DNA of 51,766 nt from Elusimicrobiota bacterium (lineage in GTDB: Bacteria > Elusimicrobiota > Elusimicrobia > UBA1565 > UBA9628): assembly GCA_016234805.1 (NCBI GenBank), contig JACRNU010000008.1, positions 1 to 51,766 on the forward strand, given 5' to 3'. Of this stretch, positions 39,299 through 47,873 are shown piece by piece. The translations under genes were made by a program, and so were the position numbers. How positions within the stretch are numbered: the stretch's first letter is position 1; the number at the start of each line of letters is the position of its first letter. The notes under the pieces were generated by a model, which saw nothing but the letters and a program-made list of their open reading frames with translations, ran no database searches and had not been told where the DNA came from.

Positions 39299-40976
39299 CA
39301 GGCCCCCTGATCTCGTAGAGGCCGATGGCCCTGCCGGCTGACGCCGCCGCCTCCCATTGGAATCCCAGGTCGTCCGGCTCCGGGCTGACGCGCTCCTCCA
39401 CCACGGTCCTGAGGTCGAACTTTTCGTTCATGAGGCGGCAGAAGGGGTCCAGATAGTCCTCCGGAGGAGGGATGTGCGGCGCGTGCCGGCGAGGCGCCTG
39501 GCGGTGGCACGGCACGGCCTGGTAGTAGAACAGCCTGGCTGGCGGTCCCGATCCCCGGGTCCCGGGAGCTTCCTCCAGGAAGCGCCTGATCCCGATCACC
39601 CGTCTGGAGCCGTCCGTCTTGGACAGGAACCGCGCCAGGTAGTCGCGCTCCAGATGGTGGGTCTCCGCGGCCATGTCGTCCGGAGCGTCCTCGTTCGTCA
39701 GGCACACCACCGTGCTCCCCGGTGGGATGGAGGCGTAAGCCTTCTCCAGCACCAGGTACTCGACTTGGCCCGGAAAGAGCCGCTTGAGCAGCCCCGTGTA
39801 CGGGCGGTAGGAGACGACGAAAAGCGAGGCCAACCCCACGGCGCACGCGGCCAGTCCCCACCGGCTCTTCCGGAGCCTCGCGAACACCTCTGCCAGGCCG
39901 CAGCCTGCCACGGCGATATACAGGAAGCCTGTCATGAGGCTCACGCGCGTGTAGGTGGAGCGGTTCTCGTGGTACCCGGCGTAGAACCAGCCGATCAGGA
40001 CGGCGTTGGCCAGGAGCAGGACGCACGGCCGTCCGCGTCCGTGTGCCGCGGCCGCGATGCCTGCCAGGAGGAGGGCCGGGTAGATGAGGGGAGTGTAGGA
40101 GGAGTTGAAGAAGGCGTCCGGGACGCGGGCGTAGTCGAAGGGATGGGGGAAGGGCCAGAGCGCGTGGAGGCTCAAGGCGGTCGTAAACCTCGAGTCTGCA
40201 GACGACCGCAGATGAGCCAGCCACGGCAGGGTCAGGGCCCCGGCCGCAGCCAGGCACCAGACCGCTTGCCGGTCCCAGGGCCGGCGCTTGCTGCTGCCCC
40301 ACTGGAGCGCGAGGATGGAAAACGCCGCGCTCGCGGGCCCCAGCATCAGCCATTCAGCCCGCGTCTGCATGAGGAGGAACAGGGACCCCAGCCAAAGGAG
40401 CAGATGCCTGCGCCCGCCATCCTTGAGGTAGAGGACCAGGAACAGGAGTTCTGTTGCCAGGAAGAACCTGGCCAGGACGAAATGCACCTCGCTGGCAGAC
40501 AGGCGCAGGGGCAGGGGGGCCACGGTGAGCAGGAACCAGCTCAGTCCTGCCGCCAGTTCGCTCTCGAAGAGGACCCAGGCGAGAAGGAAGACCACGATCC
40601 CGGTCGCGGTCGAGACAAGGAAGTCGGCGCTGAAGACTGAAAGCTTGCCCCATGAAAGGGCCCCCAGACACTTCATCAGCTCGTAGTAGACGTGGCCGTG
40701 GGTCTCGCTCAGGTTCGGCATGGCCGCGTTGTCGCGCAGATCCGAGATGACCCTGATCCCGTGGTTGTTGCTGTACCAGACGTTGTGGGCCACCATGGGC
40801 TTGAGCAGGAACAGGGACGCGAGCACCCCTGCCAGCAGGAGGATCCAGGTGGAGCGCCTGATGCCGCGGAACCGGCTGCCGAGCGAGGGCAGGCTCACCA
40901 ACAGCCCGGCGGAGAACGCCGTGAGCGCGGCCTGCGCGAAGACTCGGCTGACGGCATACGGCGAGACGCCGTTCAT
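39255..40976 (-). CDS. polytopic membrane protein, possible GT-C glycosyltransferase
   Basis: Predicted 573-aa protein with about 11 or 12 transmembrane helices in residues 10-390 and a soluble C-terminal domain of about 170 residues. After the first helix a loop carries WYSNNHGIRVISDLRD and NLSETHGHVYYEL, and LPLRLSASEVHFVLARFF follows; acidic residues in a first outer loop are typical of lipid-linked sugar transferases (GT-C), but a classic DD/DE motif is not certain. The ATG at 40976 is preceded by AGCGGGG; a GTG at 40988 is possible. The gene starts 19 bases after the recQ stop. Its 3' end overlaps the mlaD 3' end by 44 bases on the opposite strand. Confidence 0.62.
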   Translation of the reverse strand: MNGVSPYAVSRVFAQAALTAFSAGLLVSLPSLGSRFRGIRRSTWILLLAGVLASLFLLKPMVAHNVWYSNNHGIRVISDLRDNAAMPNLSETHGHVYYELMKCLGALSWGKLSVFSADFLVSTATGIVVFLLAWVLFESELAAGLSWFLLTVAPLPLRLSASEVHFVLARFFLATELLFLVLYLKDGGRRHLLLWLGSLFLLMQTRAEWLMLGPASAAFSILALQWGSSKRRPWDRQAVWCLAAAGALTLPWLAHLRSSADSRFTTALSLHALWPFPHPFDYARVPDAFFNSSYTPLIYPALLLAGIAAAAHGRGRPCVLLLANAVLIGWFYAGYHENRSTYTRVSLMTGFLYIAVAGCGLAEVFARLRKSRWGLAACAVGLASLFVVSYRPYTGLLKRLFPGQVEYLVLEKAYASIPPGSTVVCLTNEDAPDDMAAETHHLERDYLARFLSKTDGSRRVIGIRRFLEEAPGTRGSGPPARLFYYQAVPCHRQAPRRHAPHIPPPEDYLDPFCRLMNEKFDLRTVVEERVSPEPDDLGFQWEAAASAGRAIGLYEIRGPATSSTGPWSRPRRN

Positions 40977-40995
40977 GGCCCCGCTCACGCTGAAA

Positions 40996-42285
40996 TCATA
41001 GCATGAAGAGCCGAATAACGAACCGCTCCGCCCAGGACCGCGTCCAAGCCGCGACAGACCCCTTCTTCCCCAGGCAATAGTCGCACGCCCCGCACCCTTC
41101 CGGACGCCCGTACGGCGCCCCAAAATGTCCGGCCAGAAGCCGATGACGGCACGCCATCGCCGCCCCATAGCGCCCCATCTCCCCCAGCTGACGCAGCACC
41201 ACTCGCCGGCGCGCCTCGGAAAATCCTTCGTCTGCGCGCGCAAGCCTCCGCAGGCGGACCAGATCCGACACCGCGAACAGCAAGACGCACTCTGCCGCCA
41301 GACCATCGTGGCCCGCGCGGCCCGACTCCTGCTGGTAATGGTCCAACGAGGCCGGCGTATCGGCATGGACCACGAAGCGCACATCCGGACGGTCGATGCC
41401 CATGCCGAAAGCCACCGTCGCCGCCACGATGTCGAGTCGGCGGCTGACGAAGTCCTCATGGACGCGCCGTCTGCGGTCCGCGGGCAAGCCCGCGTGGTAG
41501 GCCGCGCAGGAGACCCCCGCGCCATCAAGCCCCTCCGCCAAGCGCTCCACATCCTTGCGCGTCCGGGCGTAGACGATGCCGCCCTCGCCGGGATGGCGCC
41601 GCACGACCTCCAGCACCTGAGCCGACTGCTCGCGGCGGGGGCATGCGCGATAGACCAGATTCGGGCGGTCGGGATGGCCGATCAAGCGCGCCGGGGCGCG
41701 AAGGCAGAGCTGGGCGCAGATATCGTCCTGCACCGAGGGGGTGGCGGTCGCGGTCAAGGCCATGCGCGACGCATGGGGGAAGCGTTCGAGGACCGCGGCC
41801 AGGCGGCGGTACTCGGGCCGGAACTCGTGGCCCCAATGCGATATGCAGTGGGCTTCATCTACCGCCGCGAGAACCAGGCGCGCGCGGGCGGCGACCGGCA
41901 AGCCGCCGGCCAAGAGGCGCTCGGGGCTGAGGAAGAGCAGTTGGGTCCTTCCCGCCGTCAGGCGCCGCCAGGCTTCGCCTCGGCGACCGTTCTCCATTTC
42001 GGAGTGAAGAGCGTCGGCGGCCAGCCCCAACCGGCGCGCGGAGTCCACCTGGTCATCCATGAGGGCGATGAGCGGCGAGACGACCAGGACGAGCCCTCTT
42101 CCCATCGCGGCCGGGAACTGATAGCAGAGGCTCTTGCCGCCGCCCGTGGGAAGCACGACGAGGCAGTCGCGCCCGGAGAGCGCCGCCTGCACGGCTTCTC
42201 GCTGCAGAGGACGAAAGGCGGCATGGCCCCAGCCGCGGCGCAGGGCTTCTTCCAGGGACAGCGGCGGACCGGATGGCGAAGGCAT
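40996..42285 (-). CDS. recQ: RecQ-family ATP-dependent DNA helicase (short form)
   Basis: Predicted 429-aa 3'-5' helicase. Motifs: FRPLQREAV (motif 0), PTGGGKS with K51, SPLIALMDDQV, DEAHCISHWGHEFRPEY (D143-H146, followed by the RecQ aromatic loop), ALTATAT, GIVYARTRK, YHAGL, VAFGMGIDRPDVR and HYQQESGRAGHDG. The zinc region follows with four Cys (MACRHRLLAGHF, then CGACDYC). It ends soon after, lacking the winged-helix and HRDC domains of E. coli RecQ (610 residues). Short forms exist in many bacteria. It is divergent from radA. Confidence 0.9.
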   Translation of the reverse strand: MPSPSGPPLSLEEALRRGWGHAAFRPLQREAVQAALSGRDCLVVLPTGGGKSLCYQFPAAMGRGLVLVVSPLIALMDDQVDSARRLGLAADALHSEMENGRRGEAWRRLTAGRTQLLFLSPERLLAGGLPVAARARLVLAAVDEAHCISHWGHEFRPEYRRLAAVLERFPHASRMALTATATPSVQDDICAQLCLRAPARLIGHPDRPNLVYRACPRREQSAQVLEVVRRHPGEGGIVYARTRKDVERLAEGLDGAGVSCAAYHAGLPADRRRRVHEDFVSRRLDIVAATVAFGMGIDRPDVRFVVHADTPASLDHYQQESGRAGHDGLAAECVLLFAVSDLVRLRRLARADEGFSEARRRVVLRQLGEMGRYGAAMACRHRLLAGHFGAPYGRPEGCGACDYCLGKKGSVAAWTRSWAERFVIRLFML

Positions 42286-42352
42286 TCACTCTATATACGA
42301 CCGAGGCGATGAAAAGTTCCCATGGAACTTATTCGAGGGGTCGCTCGTATAG

Positions 42353-42361
42353 TGGTATAAT
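42353..42361 (+). promoter_or_regulatory. extended -10 promoter of radA
   Basis: TGGTATAAT, with the perfect -10 hexamer at 42356-42361, 14 bases before the radA ATG at 42376. The leader would be about eight bases. No Shine-Dalgarno is present. TTCGAG at 42332-42337 could be a weak -35 with an 18-nt spacer. Confidence 0.6.
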
Positions 42362-42375
42362 CATTTCCAGAATAT

Positions 42376-43806
42376 ATGAAAAAACAGGGGACTCCCCGCC
42401 TGCGGGCCCAGTACCGCTGCGCGGAGTGCGGCTACGCGGCTCCCAAGCCCCTCGGCCAGTGCCCGGACTGCCAGGCCTGGAACTCGATGGAGGAGGAGGT
42501 CGTGGCTGAGGAGTCCAAGACCAAGGTCTCCCGGGGCCTGGCTGATTTCTCCTCCGCGCCCACGAAGCTCTCCGACCTGGCCGGGGAAGGGCCTGTTGCT
42601 GCGCGGTCCGCCACGGGGATAGCGGAGTTCGACCGCCTTCTGGGCGGCGGAGTGGTTCCCGGGCAGGTCGTGCTCCTGGCCGGGCCTCCGGGCATCGGCA
42701 AATCCACCCTGATGCTCCAGGCCGCGGCGCGTCTCTCACCCGCGTTGAGCGTCCTCTATGTGTCCGGGGAGGAGTCCCTCAAGCAGGTCGCTGACCGGGC
42801 CCGGCGCCTCGGGATCAAGGGCGGCGCCATCACCTTGCTCTCCGAGACGGACCTTTCCAAAATCCTGGCCGCCATGGACGAGCTCAAGCCCGGGCTGGTC
42901 GTGCTCGATTCCGTGCAGACCGTCCACCATCCGGACTGGCCCGGCACCCCGGGGTCGGTGTCCCAGGTCCGGGAGTGCGCTGCGGAACTCTTGCGCACGG
43001 CCAAGGGCAAGGATACCGTGGTCTTCCTACTCGGGCACGTGACCAAGGAAGGCGCCCTGGCCGGCCCCAAGCTCCTCGAGCACCTGGTGGACACGGTCCT
43101 CTATTTCGACACCGAGCGCCACGACCTCCTGCGCGTCCTGCGCGCCCGCAAGAACCGGTTCGGCCCAACGGACGAGATCGGGCTCTTCGAGATGGCCGCC
43201 GGAGGCCTGGAAGAGGTCAAGGACGCGGCCTCCCTCTTCGTGGACTCCGCCGGGCCCGGGACCTGCGGCCGCACGGTCTCGGTGGCCATGGAGGGCTCCA
43301 GGCCCATCCTCGCCGAGGCCCAGGCCCTGGTCGTGACGACCCGCTACCCTTTGCCGCGCAGGACCGCCACCGGGCTCGAGTACAACCGGACCCTCATGCT
43401 GCTCGCGGCCATGGAGAAGCACCTGCGGCTGAGGCTCGAGGACAAGGACGTGTTCGTGAGCCTCGCGGGCGGCCTCAAGACAGGCGACCCCGCCATGGAC
43501 CTGGCTGCCTGCATGGCGGTTTTGAGCTCCGCGCGCGACGTTGCCATGCCCGCGGACACGGTCTACATCGGCGAAGTCGGGCTCCTCGGCCGGGTCGGCC
43601 GGGTGCCGAACCTCGAGGGCCGGCTCAAGGAGGCGGCCAAGGCGGGCTTCAAGAGGGCCGTGACCCCCGCATCCGGGGGAAAGGCGGCTGCGGGCCGGCA
43701 GGCAGGACTGACGGTGGTCCCTGTTGCGACTCTTCAGGAAGCCGCGGAAAACATAGATGGGCATAAGGTCGTGGATACGGGAACCATAGACGGACATAAT
43801 GCGTAA
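42376..43806 (+). CDS. radA: DNA repair protein RadA
   Basis: Predicted 476-aa branch-migration ATPase acting in recombinational repair. The order is: four-Cys zinc finger (C15, C18, C29, C32; YRCAECGY, GQCPDCQAW), RecA-like ATPase with Walker A GPPGIGKST near 103-111, the RadA-specific KNRFG (about 259-263) and a C-terminal Lon-protease-like domain (DVFVSLAGGLKTGDPAMDLA, YIGEVGLLGRVGRV). The length is normal. It is the first gene of a plus-strand run with PIN/TRAM, WD40-TPR and rtcB. The start MKKQGTPRLRAQYRC has a short leader without a ribosome site. Confidence 0.95.
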   Translation: MKKQGTPRLRAQYRCAECGYAAPKPLGQCPDCQAWNSMEEEVVAEESKTKVSRGLADFSSAPTKLSDLAGEGPVAARSATGIAEFDRLLGGGVVPGQVVLLAGPPGIGKSTLMLQAAARLSPALSVLYVSGEESLKQVADRARRLGIKGGAITLLSETDLSKILAAMDELKPGLVVLDSVQTVHHPDWPGTPGSVSQVRECAAELLRTAKGKDTVVFLLGHVTKEGALAGPKLLEHLVDTVLYFDTERHDLLRVLRARKNRFGPTDEIGLFEMAAGGLEEVKDAASLFVDSAGPGTCGRTVSVAMEGSRPILAEAQALVVTTRYPLPRRTATGLEYNRTLMLLAAMEKHLRLRLEDKDVFVSLAGGLKTGDPAMDLAACMAVLSSARDVAMPADTVYIGEVGLLGRVGRVPNLEGRLKEAAKAGFKRAVTPASGGKAAAGRQAGLTVVPVATLQEAAENIDGHKVVDTGTIDGHNA

Positions 43807-43827
43807 AATCAGCTGAGAAAGGAGCCA

Positions 43828-43848
43828 CCGGAAAGCGGAGCTTTCCGG
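43828..43848 (+). promoter_or_regulatory. leader hairpin before the PIN/TRAM gene
   Basis: Perfect 8-bp stem CCGGAAAG/CTTTCCGG with a 5-nt loop, ending eight bases before the ATG at 43857. A GGAG at 43821-43824 lies on its 5' side. TAAAAT at 43804-43809, overlapping the radA stop, could be a -10. It may be a translational control hairpin or a weak terminator without a U tract. Confidence 0.4.
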
Positions 43849-43856
43849 CGGGACAC

Positions 43857-44843
43857 ATGGGAATCTGGATATTCAGGTTGTTGGTCCTCATCGTCTGTCC
43901 GGCGCTGGTGTATCTTCAGATCAATCCGACCCCCAAGGGCATCGTCCTGGGGGTCCTCATCGGGATCATGATCGTGGGCGTGGAGTTCCTCGTCGAGCAG
44001 GTGAACCTCCTGACCGCGGTGTCCGGGATGCTCGGCGGAGCCGCTGGCATCCTGCTGTCCCAGGTCATCGACTACCTCGTGATCCAGATGAACATCCACG
44101 CGATCTCGAGGTATTGGGAGTCCTACGCCGTCCTCCGATACTTCGCCTTCGGGGTCCTGGGGATGATCGTCACCATCAGGAAGTTCCCCGAGCTCGACGA
44201 GCTCGACAAGGACGTCTTGAAATTGAGCCGGCGCCGGGGAGCCGAGCTGAAGGTGGTCGACAGCAGCGCGATCATCGACGGCAGGATCATGGACATCTGC
44301 GAAACGAAGTTCCTCACCGGCACGCTGGTCGTGCCGCGCTTCGTCCTGGTTGAGCTCCAGGGGCTCGCCGACAGTCCGGACACGCTCAAGCGCGCCCGGG
44401 GCCGGCGGGGGCTCGACATCCTGGCTCGGCTGCAGGAGAATCCGGAGATCCCGGTCCGCGTCATGGACAAGGAGTACCCCGGAATCCCCGACGTGGACGG
44501 CCGGGTCGTGCGGCTCGCCAAGGACCTCGGCGGCCGGGTCCTCACCACGGACTTCAACTTGAACAAGATCGCCGCCCTCGAGAGCGTCATCTGCCTCAAC
44601 GTCAACGACCTCGCCCTGTCGCTCAAGCCCGTGGTCCTTCCCGGCGAGTCCATGTCTGTCTTCATCATGAAGGAAGGCAAGGAGAAGGAGCAGGGCATCG
44701 GCTACCTCGACGACGGGACCATGGTCGTGGTCGAGGAGGGCAGGAAGCACATCGGCAAGAGGCTGGAGGTGGGCGTGACGTCCATCCTTCAGACCTCGGC
44801 CGGCAGGATGATCTTCGGCAAGAGCAGGGGAGAGCGGGCATGA
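43857..44843 (+). CDS. membrane-anchored PIN/TRAM-domain protein (YacL type)
   Basis: Predicted 328-aa protein. Four transmembrane helices lie in residues 1-110, then a PIN nuclease-like domain (about 137-255; VVDSSAIIDGRIMDIC, FVLVELQGLAD, GRRGLDIL, VDGRVVRLAKDLGGRVLTTDFNLN). The acidic residues D139, E168, D217 and D235, as far as can be placed by eye, suit a metal-dependent RNase. A TRAM domain (about 265-320; GIGYLDDGTMVVVEEGRKHIGK) should bind RNA. The architecture matches YacL-like proteins commonly next to radA. Membrane-localised RNA cleavage is an inference. Its stop overlaps the start of the WD40-TPR gene. Confidence 0.9.
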   Translation: MGIWIFRLLVLIVCPALVYLQINPTPKGIVLGVLIGIMIVGVEFLVEQVNLLTAVSGMLGGAAGILLSQVIDYLVIQMNIHAISRYWESYAVLRYFAFGVLGMIVTIRKFPELDELDKDVLKLSRRRGAELKVVDSSAIIDGRIMDICETKFLTGTLVVPRFVLVELQGLADSPDTLKRARGRRGLDILARLQENPEIPVRVMDKEYPGIPDVDGRVVRLAKDLGGRVLTTDFNLNKIAALESVICLNVNDLALSLKPVVLPGESMSVFIMKEGKEKEQGIGYLDDGTMVVVEEGRKHIGKRLEVGVTSILQTSAGRMIFGKSRGERA

Positions 44844-46507
44844 TGAGGGGCGCGGTCAAGGCCGGGGCGCTCGTGCTGCCGGCGCTCGCTCTGCTGGCGC
44901 CGGTCAGGGCTTCCTCCCAGGAGACCGCGACCTGGGCGGGGCACGGAGCGGCCGTGCTCTGCATCGCGGTCTCCCCGGACGGCGCCCTCGCGGCGTCGGG
45001 CGACGCCAACGGGGAGATGCGGCTCTGGGACGCGGTGAAGGGGGTGGCCGTCGGGGCCTGGCCGGCGGGCGAGGGGCCCGTCACGGCCATCGCGTTCTCG
45101 CGCGACGGCAAGAAGTTCTTCCTCAGCGTGGGACAAGGGGAGATCGGCGTCTGGGGGGTCGATGGCGCCCGGACCCACGCATGGCCGGCGCACACCGCGC
45201 CCATCTTGGCGCTTTCCGTCTCGTCCAACGGCCGGCTCCTCACTTCCGGGGGGAAGGACGCGACCCGCAAGATCTGGAGCCTGGCGAAGGGCGGCATGGC
45301 CGCGCAATGGAAGAAGCGCGAGGACGCCGCGGTCCTGTCCGCGGAGTTCCTGGCTGACGGCAAGTCCATCGTGTTCGGCAGCGAGGACGGGACGGTGCGG
45401 GTCTGCGCGCTCAGCAAGAAAGAGAACGAGATGGCCCCGGCATGCGATGTCTTCAAGTTCGACGGCTGCGGCCTCACCAAGCCCTTCCCGGACGGCCGTC
45501 TAGCGCTGTCGGCCTGCGCCAATGGAGACCTCGTGAGGTGGGACCTTGGGCAGGGCAAGGACCGCGCGACCACCAAGGGCGGAGGGTCCCGGATCAACGC
45601 GATGGTCATCTCCGCGGACGGCAGGCTCGCTGCCACGGGCGGGGACGATGAGACCGTCAGGCTGTGGGACGTCCTGGCGATGAAGCCCGTCTCGACTTTG
45701 CGCGGGCACAGGGGCATGGTGACGGCGGTCGCCTTCTCCCCGGACGGCAAGGTCCTCCTGTCGGCCGGGGAAGACCGGGTCATCAAGTCCTGGGACGTGC
45801 AGGGGGAGTTGGCCTGCGCGGAGAAATTCGCGGCCGGGCGCGCGTTCCTCGATGGAGGCAAGTCCGCCGAGGCCCTCCAGGCTTTCGAGGAGGCCGTGGC
45901 CTGCCGCCCGGCCAATGTGGACTTCCTCAACTGGCTGGGCTCCGTGTACGGCGACCTCGGCGACCACGCCAAGGCGGTGGAGACCCTGCGGAAAGCGGCC
46001 GCCATGTCGCGGGCCGCGGCCTGGAATTTCTACCTCGGCCGGAGCCTTTTGGCGCAGGGGCAGCTGGCCGACGCGAAGGCCGCTCTCGTCGCGGGCCTGA
46101 CCGAGTCCTTGCTCAACAACCGCGGCATGGACCGCCGCGGCGATATCCGCGTCCTCATGGATAAGCTCGAGGCCTACGGGAAGGCCCTGGATACGGCCAA
46201 CGCGCGCCTCGCCGAAGGCCGCCTCGAGGAGGCCCGGGCCGCGGCCGAGGCCGCCCTGGCCCAGATGGACACCCTTCAGGCCAAGGCCTTGCGGGACGAC
46301 GCGGTCTCCAGGATCGCGGCCGAAGCGCGCAGGAGCCGCAACCGGATGATGGGCATCCTGGGCGGGCTTGCCGCGGCGGTCCTCGGCGGGGGTTTCTATG
46401 TTTGGCGCCGTCGCCGCGCCGCCAAGATCGAGGCCGGCGAGCTCGACGCCCAGCCGAAGGATTCCCCGACAGGCTTCCCGCCCCCTTCAGGGCCACAGAA
46501 GCGATAA
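44840..46507 (+). CDS. WD40-TPR protein with signal peptide and C-terminal membrane helix
   Basis: Predicted 555-aa exported or membrane-bound protein. A signal peptide covers about residues 1-26 (ALVLPALALLAPVRASS). About seven WD40 repeats follow (residues 30-325; VSPDGALAASGDANGEMRLWD, IAFSRDGKKFFLS, SADGRLAATGGDDETVRLWD, AFSPDGKVLLSAGEDRVIKSWD), forming one propeller. About three TPR-like units are at 330-430, then a helical segment, a transmembrane helix near 503-520 (GILGGLAAAVLGGGFYVW) and a basic tail. It is probably a periplasmic scaffold anchored at its C-terminus. The ATGATG at 44840 overlaps the PIN/TRAM stop, and its TAA overlaps the rtcB ATG by one base. Confidence 0.82.
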   Translation: MMRGAVKAGALVLPALALLAPVRASSQETATWAGHGAAVLCIAVSPDGALAASGDANGEMRLWDAVKGVAVGAWPAGEGPVTAIAFSRDGKKFFLSVGQGEIGVWGVDGARTHAWPAHTAPILALSVSSNGRLLTSGGKDATRKIWSLAKGGMAAQWKKREDAAVLSAEFLADGKSIVFGSEDGTVRVCALSKKENEMAPACDVFKFDGCGLTKPFPDGRLALSACANGDLVRWDLGQGKDRATTKGGGSRINAMVISADGRLAATGGDDETVRLWDVLAMKPVSTLRGHRGMVTAVAFSPDGKVLLSAGEDRVIKSWDVQGELACAEKFAAGRAFLDGGKSAEALQAFEEAVACRPANVDFLNWLGSVYGDLGDHAKAVETLRKAAAMSRAAAWNFYLGRSLLAQGQLADAKAALVAGLTESLLNNRGMDRRGDIRVLMDKLEAYGKALDTANARLAEGRLEEARAAAEAALAQMDTLQAKALRDDAVSRIAAEARRSRNRMMGILGGLAAAVLGGGFYVWRRRRAAKIEAGELDAQPKDSPTGFPPPSGPQKR

Positions 46508-47682
46508 TGCCGGTCCAACGGACCCTGGACACACGGGTGCCGGTCCTCATCTGGACCGACGACGCCGACCCCGAGTCCCTCCGCCAGCTCAAGAACGTCG
46601 CCTCCCTGCCTTTCGTCTTCCACCACGTGGCGGCCATGGCCGACGTCCACGCCGGCATCGGAGCCACCATCGGGACCGTGGTGGCGACCCGTGGCGCGGT
46701 CATCCCGGCCGCGGTCGGGGTGGACATCGGGTGCGGCATGGCGGCCCTGAAGCTTCCTCTCGAAGCGGGCGTCCTCGAAGGCCGCCTGTCCGGGCTCAGG
46801 CGCGCCATCGAGGGGGCTGTCCCGACCGGCTTCGACAGCCACCGGCACCCCGTGCCCGCAGCCCGCTCCTGGGCGGGCTGGAGCCGCTTCAAGGACCTGC
46901 ACCCAAGGGTCCAGGGCCTTCGCGACAAGGCCCTTTGCCAGCTCGGAACCCTGGGCGGGGGGAACCACTTCATCGAGCTCTGTCTCGATGCCGACGAACG
47001 GGTCTGGGTCCTGCTCCATTCGGGCTCGCGCCACGTGGGCAATCGTCTCGCGGAACTGCACATCGACTCGGCGAAGGCCTCCGTCCGGCGCCAGGGCGGG
47101 CATCCGCCGGACCCGGCCCTCTCCCATCTCGAGTCCGGAACGGCCGACTTCGACGCCTACATGCGCGACCTCCTGTGGGCTCAGGAGTACGCCCTGGAGA
47201 ACCGCCGCGTCATGCTCGACCTGGTGCTCAAGGAGCTCTCCAGCCACCTCAACGCGGGCCGCCGCCTGACGCCGGAGGCCGAGATCGACTGCCACCACAA
47301 CTACGCCGCTGCCGAGCGGCATTTCGGCCAGGACGTCATCGTGACCCGCAAGGGCGCGGTGCGGGCCGGCGCGGGCGAGATGGGCATCATCCCCGGCTCC
47401 ATGGGGACCAAGTCCTTCATCGTGCGCGGGAAGGGCTGCGTCGACGCCTTCGATTCGTGCAGCCACGGAGCGGGCCGCCGGATGTCGCGCCACGAGGCCA
47501 AGAGGCGCTTCACGGTCCACGACCTCAAGGAGGCCACCCGGGGCGTCGAGTGCCGCAAGGACGCGGGAGTGCTCGACGAGATCCCCGGGGCCTACAAGCC
47601 CATCGACGAGGTCATCGCCAACCAGTCGGACCTCATCGAGGTCTGCGCCACGCTCAAGCAGGTGCTCTGCGTCAAGGGCTGA
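46507..47682 (+). CDS. rtcB: RNA-splicing ligase RtcB
   Basis: Predicted 391-aa GTP- and Mn-dependent ligase joining 2',3'-cyclic phosphate or 3'-phosphate RNA ends to 5'-OH ends, used for RNA repair. Key positions are visible: metal ligand C76 in VDIGCGM, ADVHAGIGATIGTV, LGTLGGGNHFIEL, HSGSRHVGN, DCHHNY, IIPGSMGTKSFIVRGKG and the guanylated His H320 in SHGAGRRMSR. The length is typical of the shorter bacterial form. The ATG overlaps the TAA of the WD40-TPR gene. An upstream in-frame reading belongs to that gene's shadow. No archease or RtcA gene is adjacent. Confidence 0.94.
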   Translation: MPVQRTLDTRVPVLIWTDDADPESLRQLKNVASLPFVFHHVAAMADVHAGIGATIGTVVATRGAVIPAAVGVDIGCGMAALKLPLEAGVLEGRLSGLRRAIEGAVPTGFDSHRHPVPAARSWAGWSRFKDLHPRVQGLRDKALCQLGTLGGGNHFIELCLDADERVWVLLHSGSRHVGNRLAELHIDSAKASVRRQGGHPPDPALSHLESGTADFDAYMRDLLWAQEYALENRRVMLDLVLKELSSHLNAGRRLTPEAEIDCHHNYAAAERHFGQDVIVTRKGAVRAGAGEMGIIPGSMGTKSFIVRGKGCVDAFDSCSHGAGRRMSRHEAKRRFTVHDLKEATRGVECRKDAGVLDEIPGAYKPIDEVIANQSDLIEVCATLKQVLCVKG

Positions 47683-47703
47683 CCCCTCCTCCTCCGGCCC
47701 GGA

Positions 47704-47815
47704 CTCAGAACCTGAAGAGGCTCAGGCCGAGCCAGACCAGGAAGAAGCCGAACGCGTCCAGCGCCAGGCCCAAGCGCATCATGTCCTTCAAGCGCACCCG
47801 GCCTGTCCCGTAGAC
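47704..47815. repeat. 112-bp direct repeat, left copy (transporter 3' end)
   Basis: Matches 50740-50851 at 109 of 112 positions with no gaps, in the same orientation. The two copies bracket the caspase-like gene pair. A shared gggcgttcg just beyond both copies hints that the homology once extended further with an indel. Confidence 0.92.
47705..47815 (-). pseudogene. fragment of DASS/SLC13 transporter gene (last 36 codons)
   Basis: Reads YGTGRVRLKDMMRLGLALDA, then FGFFLVWLGLSLFRF and stop. The intact gene at the right edge reads the same except for two conservative changes (A for V, V for I). There is no start codon or upstream homology, so it is a detached 3' fragment, lying between the rtcB and caspase-like genes. 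Of the three base differences, one is silent and two are conservative, which may mean recent origin or ongoing conversion. Confidence 0.85.
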
Positions 47816-47859
47816 AATGGCTGGGCGTTCGCGGGCCGAAAAAGGCGGGTTCGTGGGTT

Positions 47860-47868
47860 TGCTACAAT
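47860..47868 (+). promoter_or_regulatory. -10 promoter of the first caspase-like gene (leaderless type)
   Basis: TGCTACAAT is an extended -10 (hexamer TACAAT at 47863-47868). Five bases separate it from the ATG at 47874, so the mRNA should begin at the start codon. It lies outside the direct repeat. Confidence 0.55.
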
Positions 47869-47873
47869 AAGCC

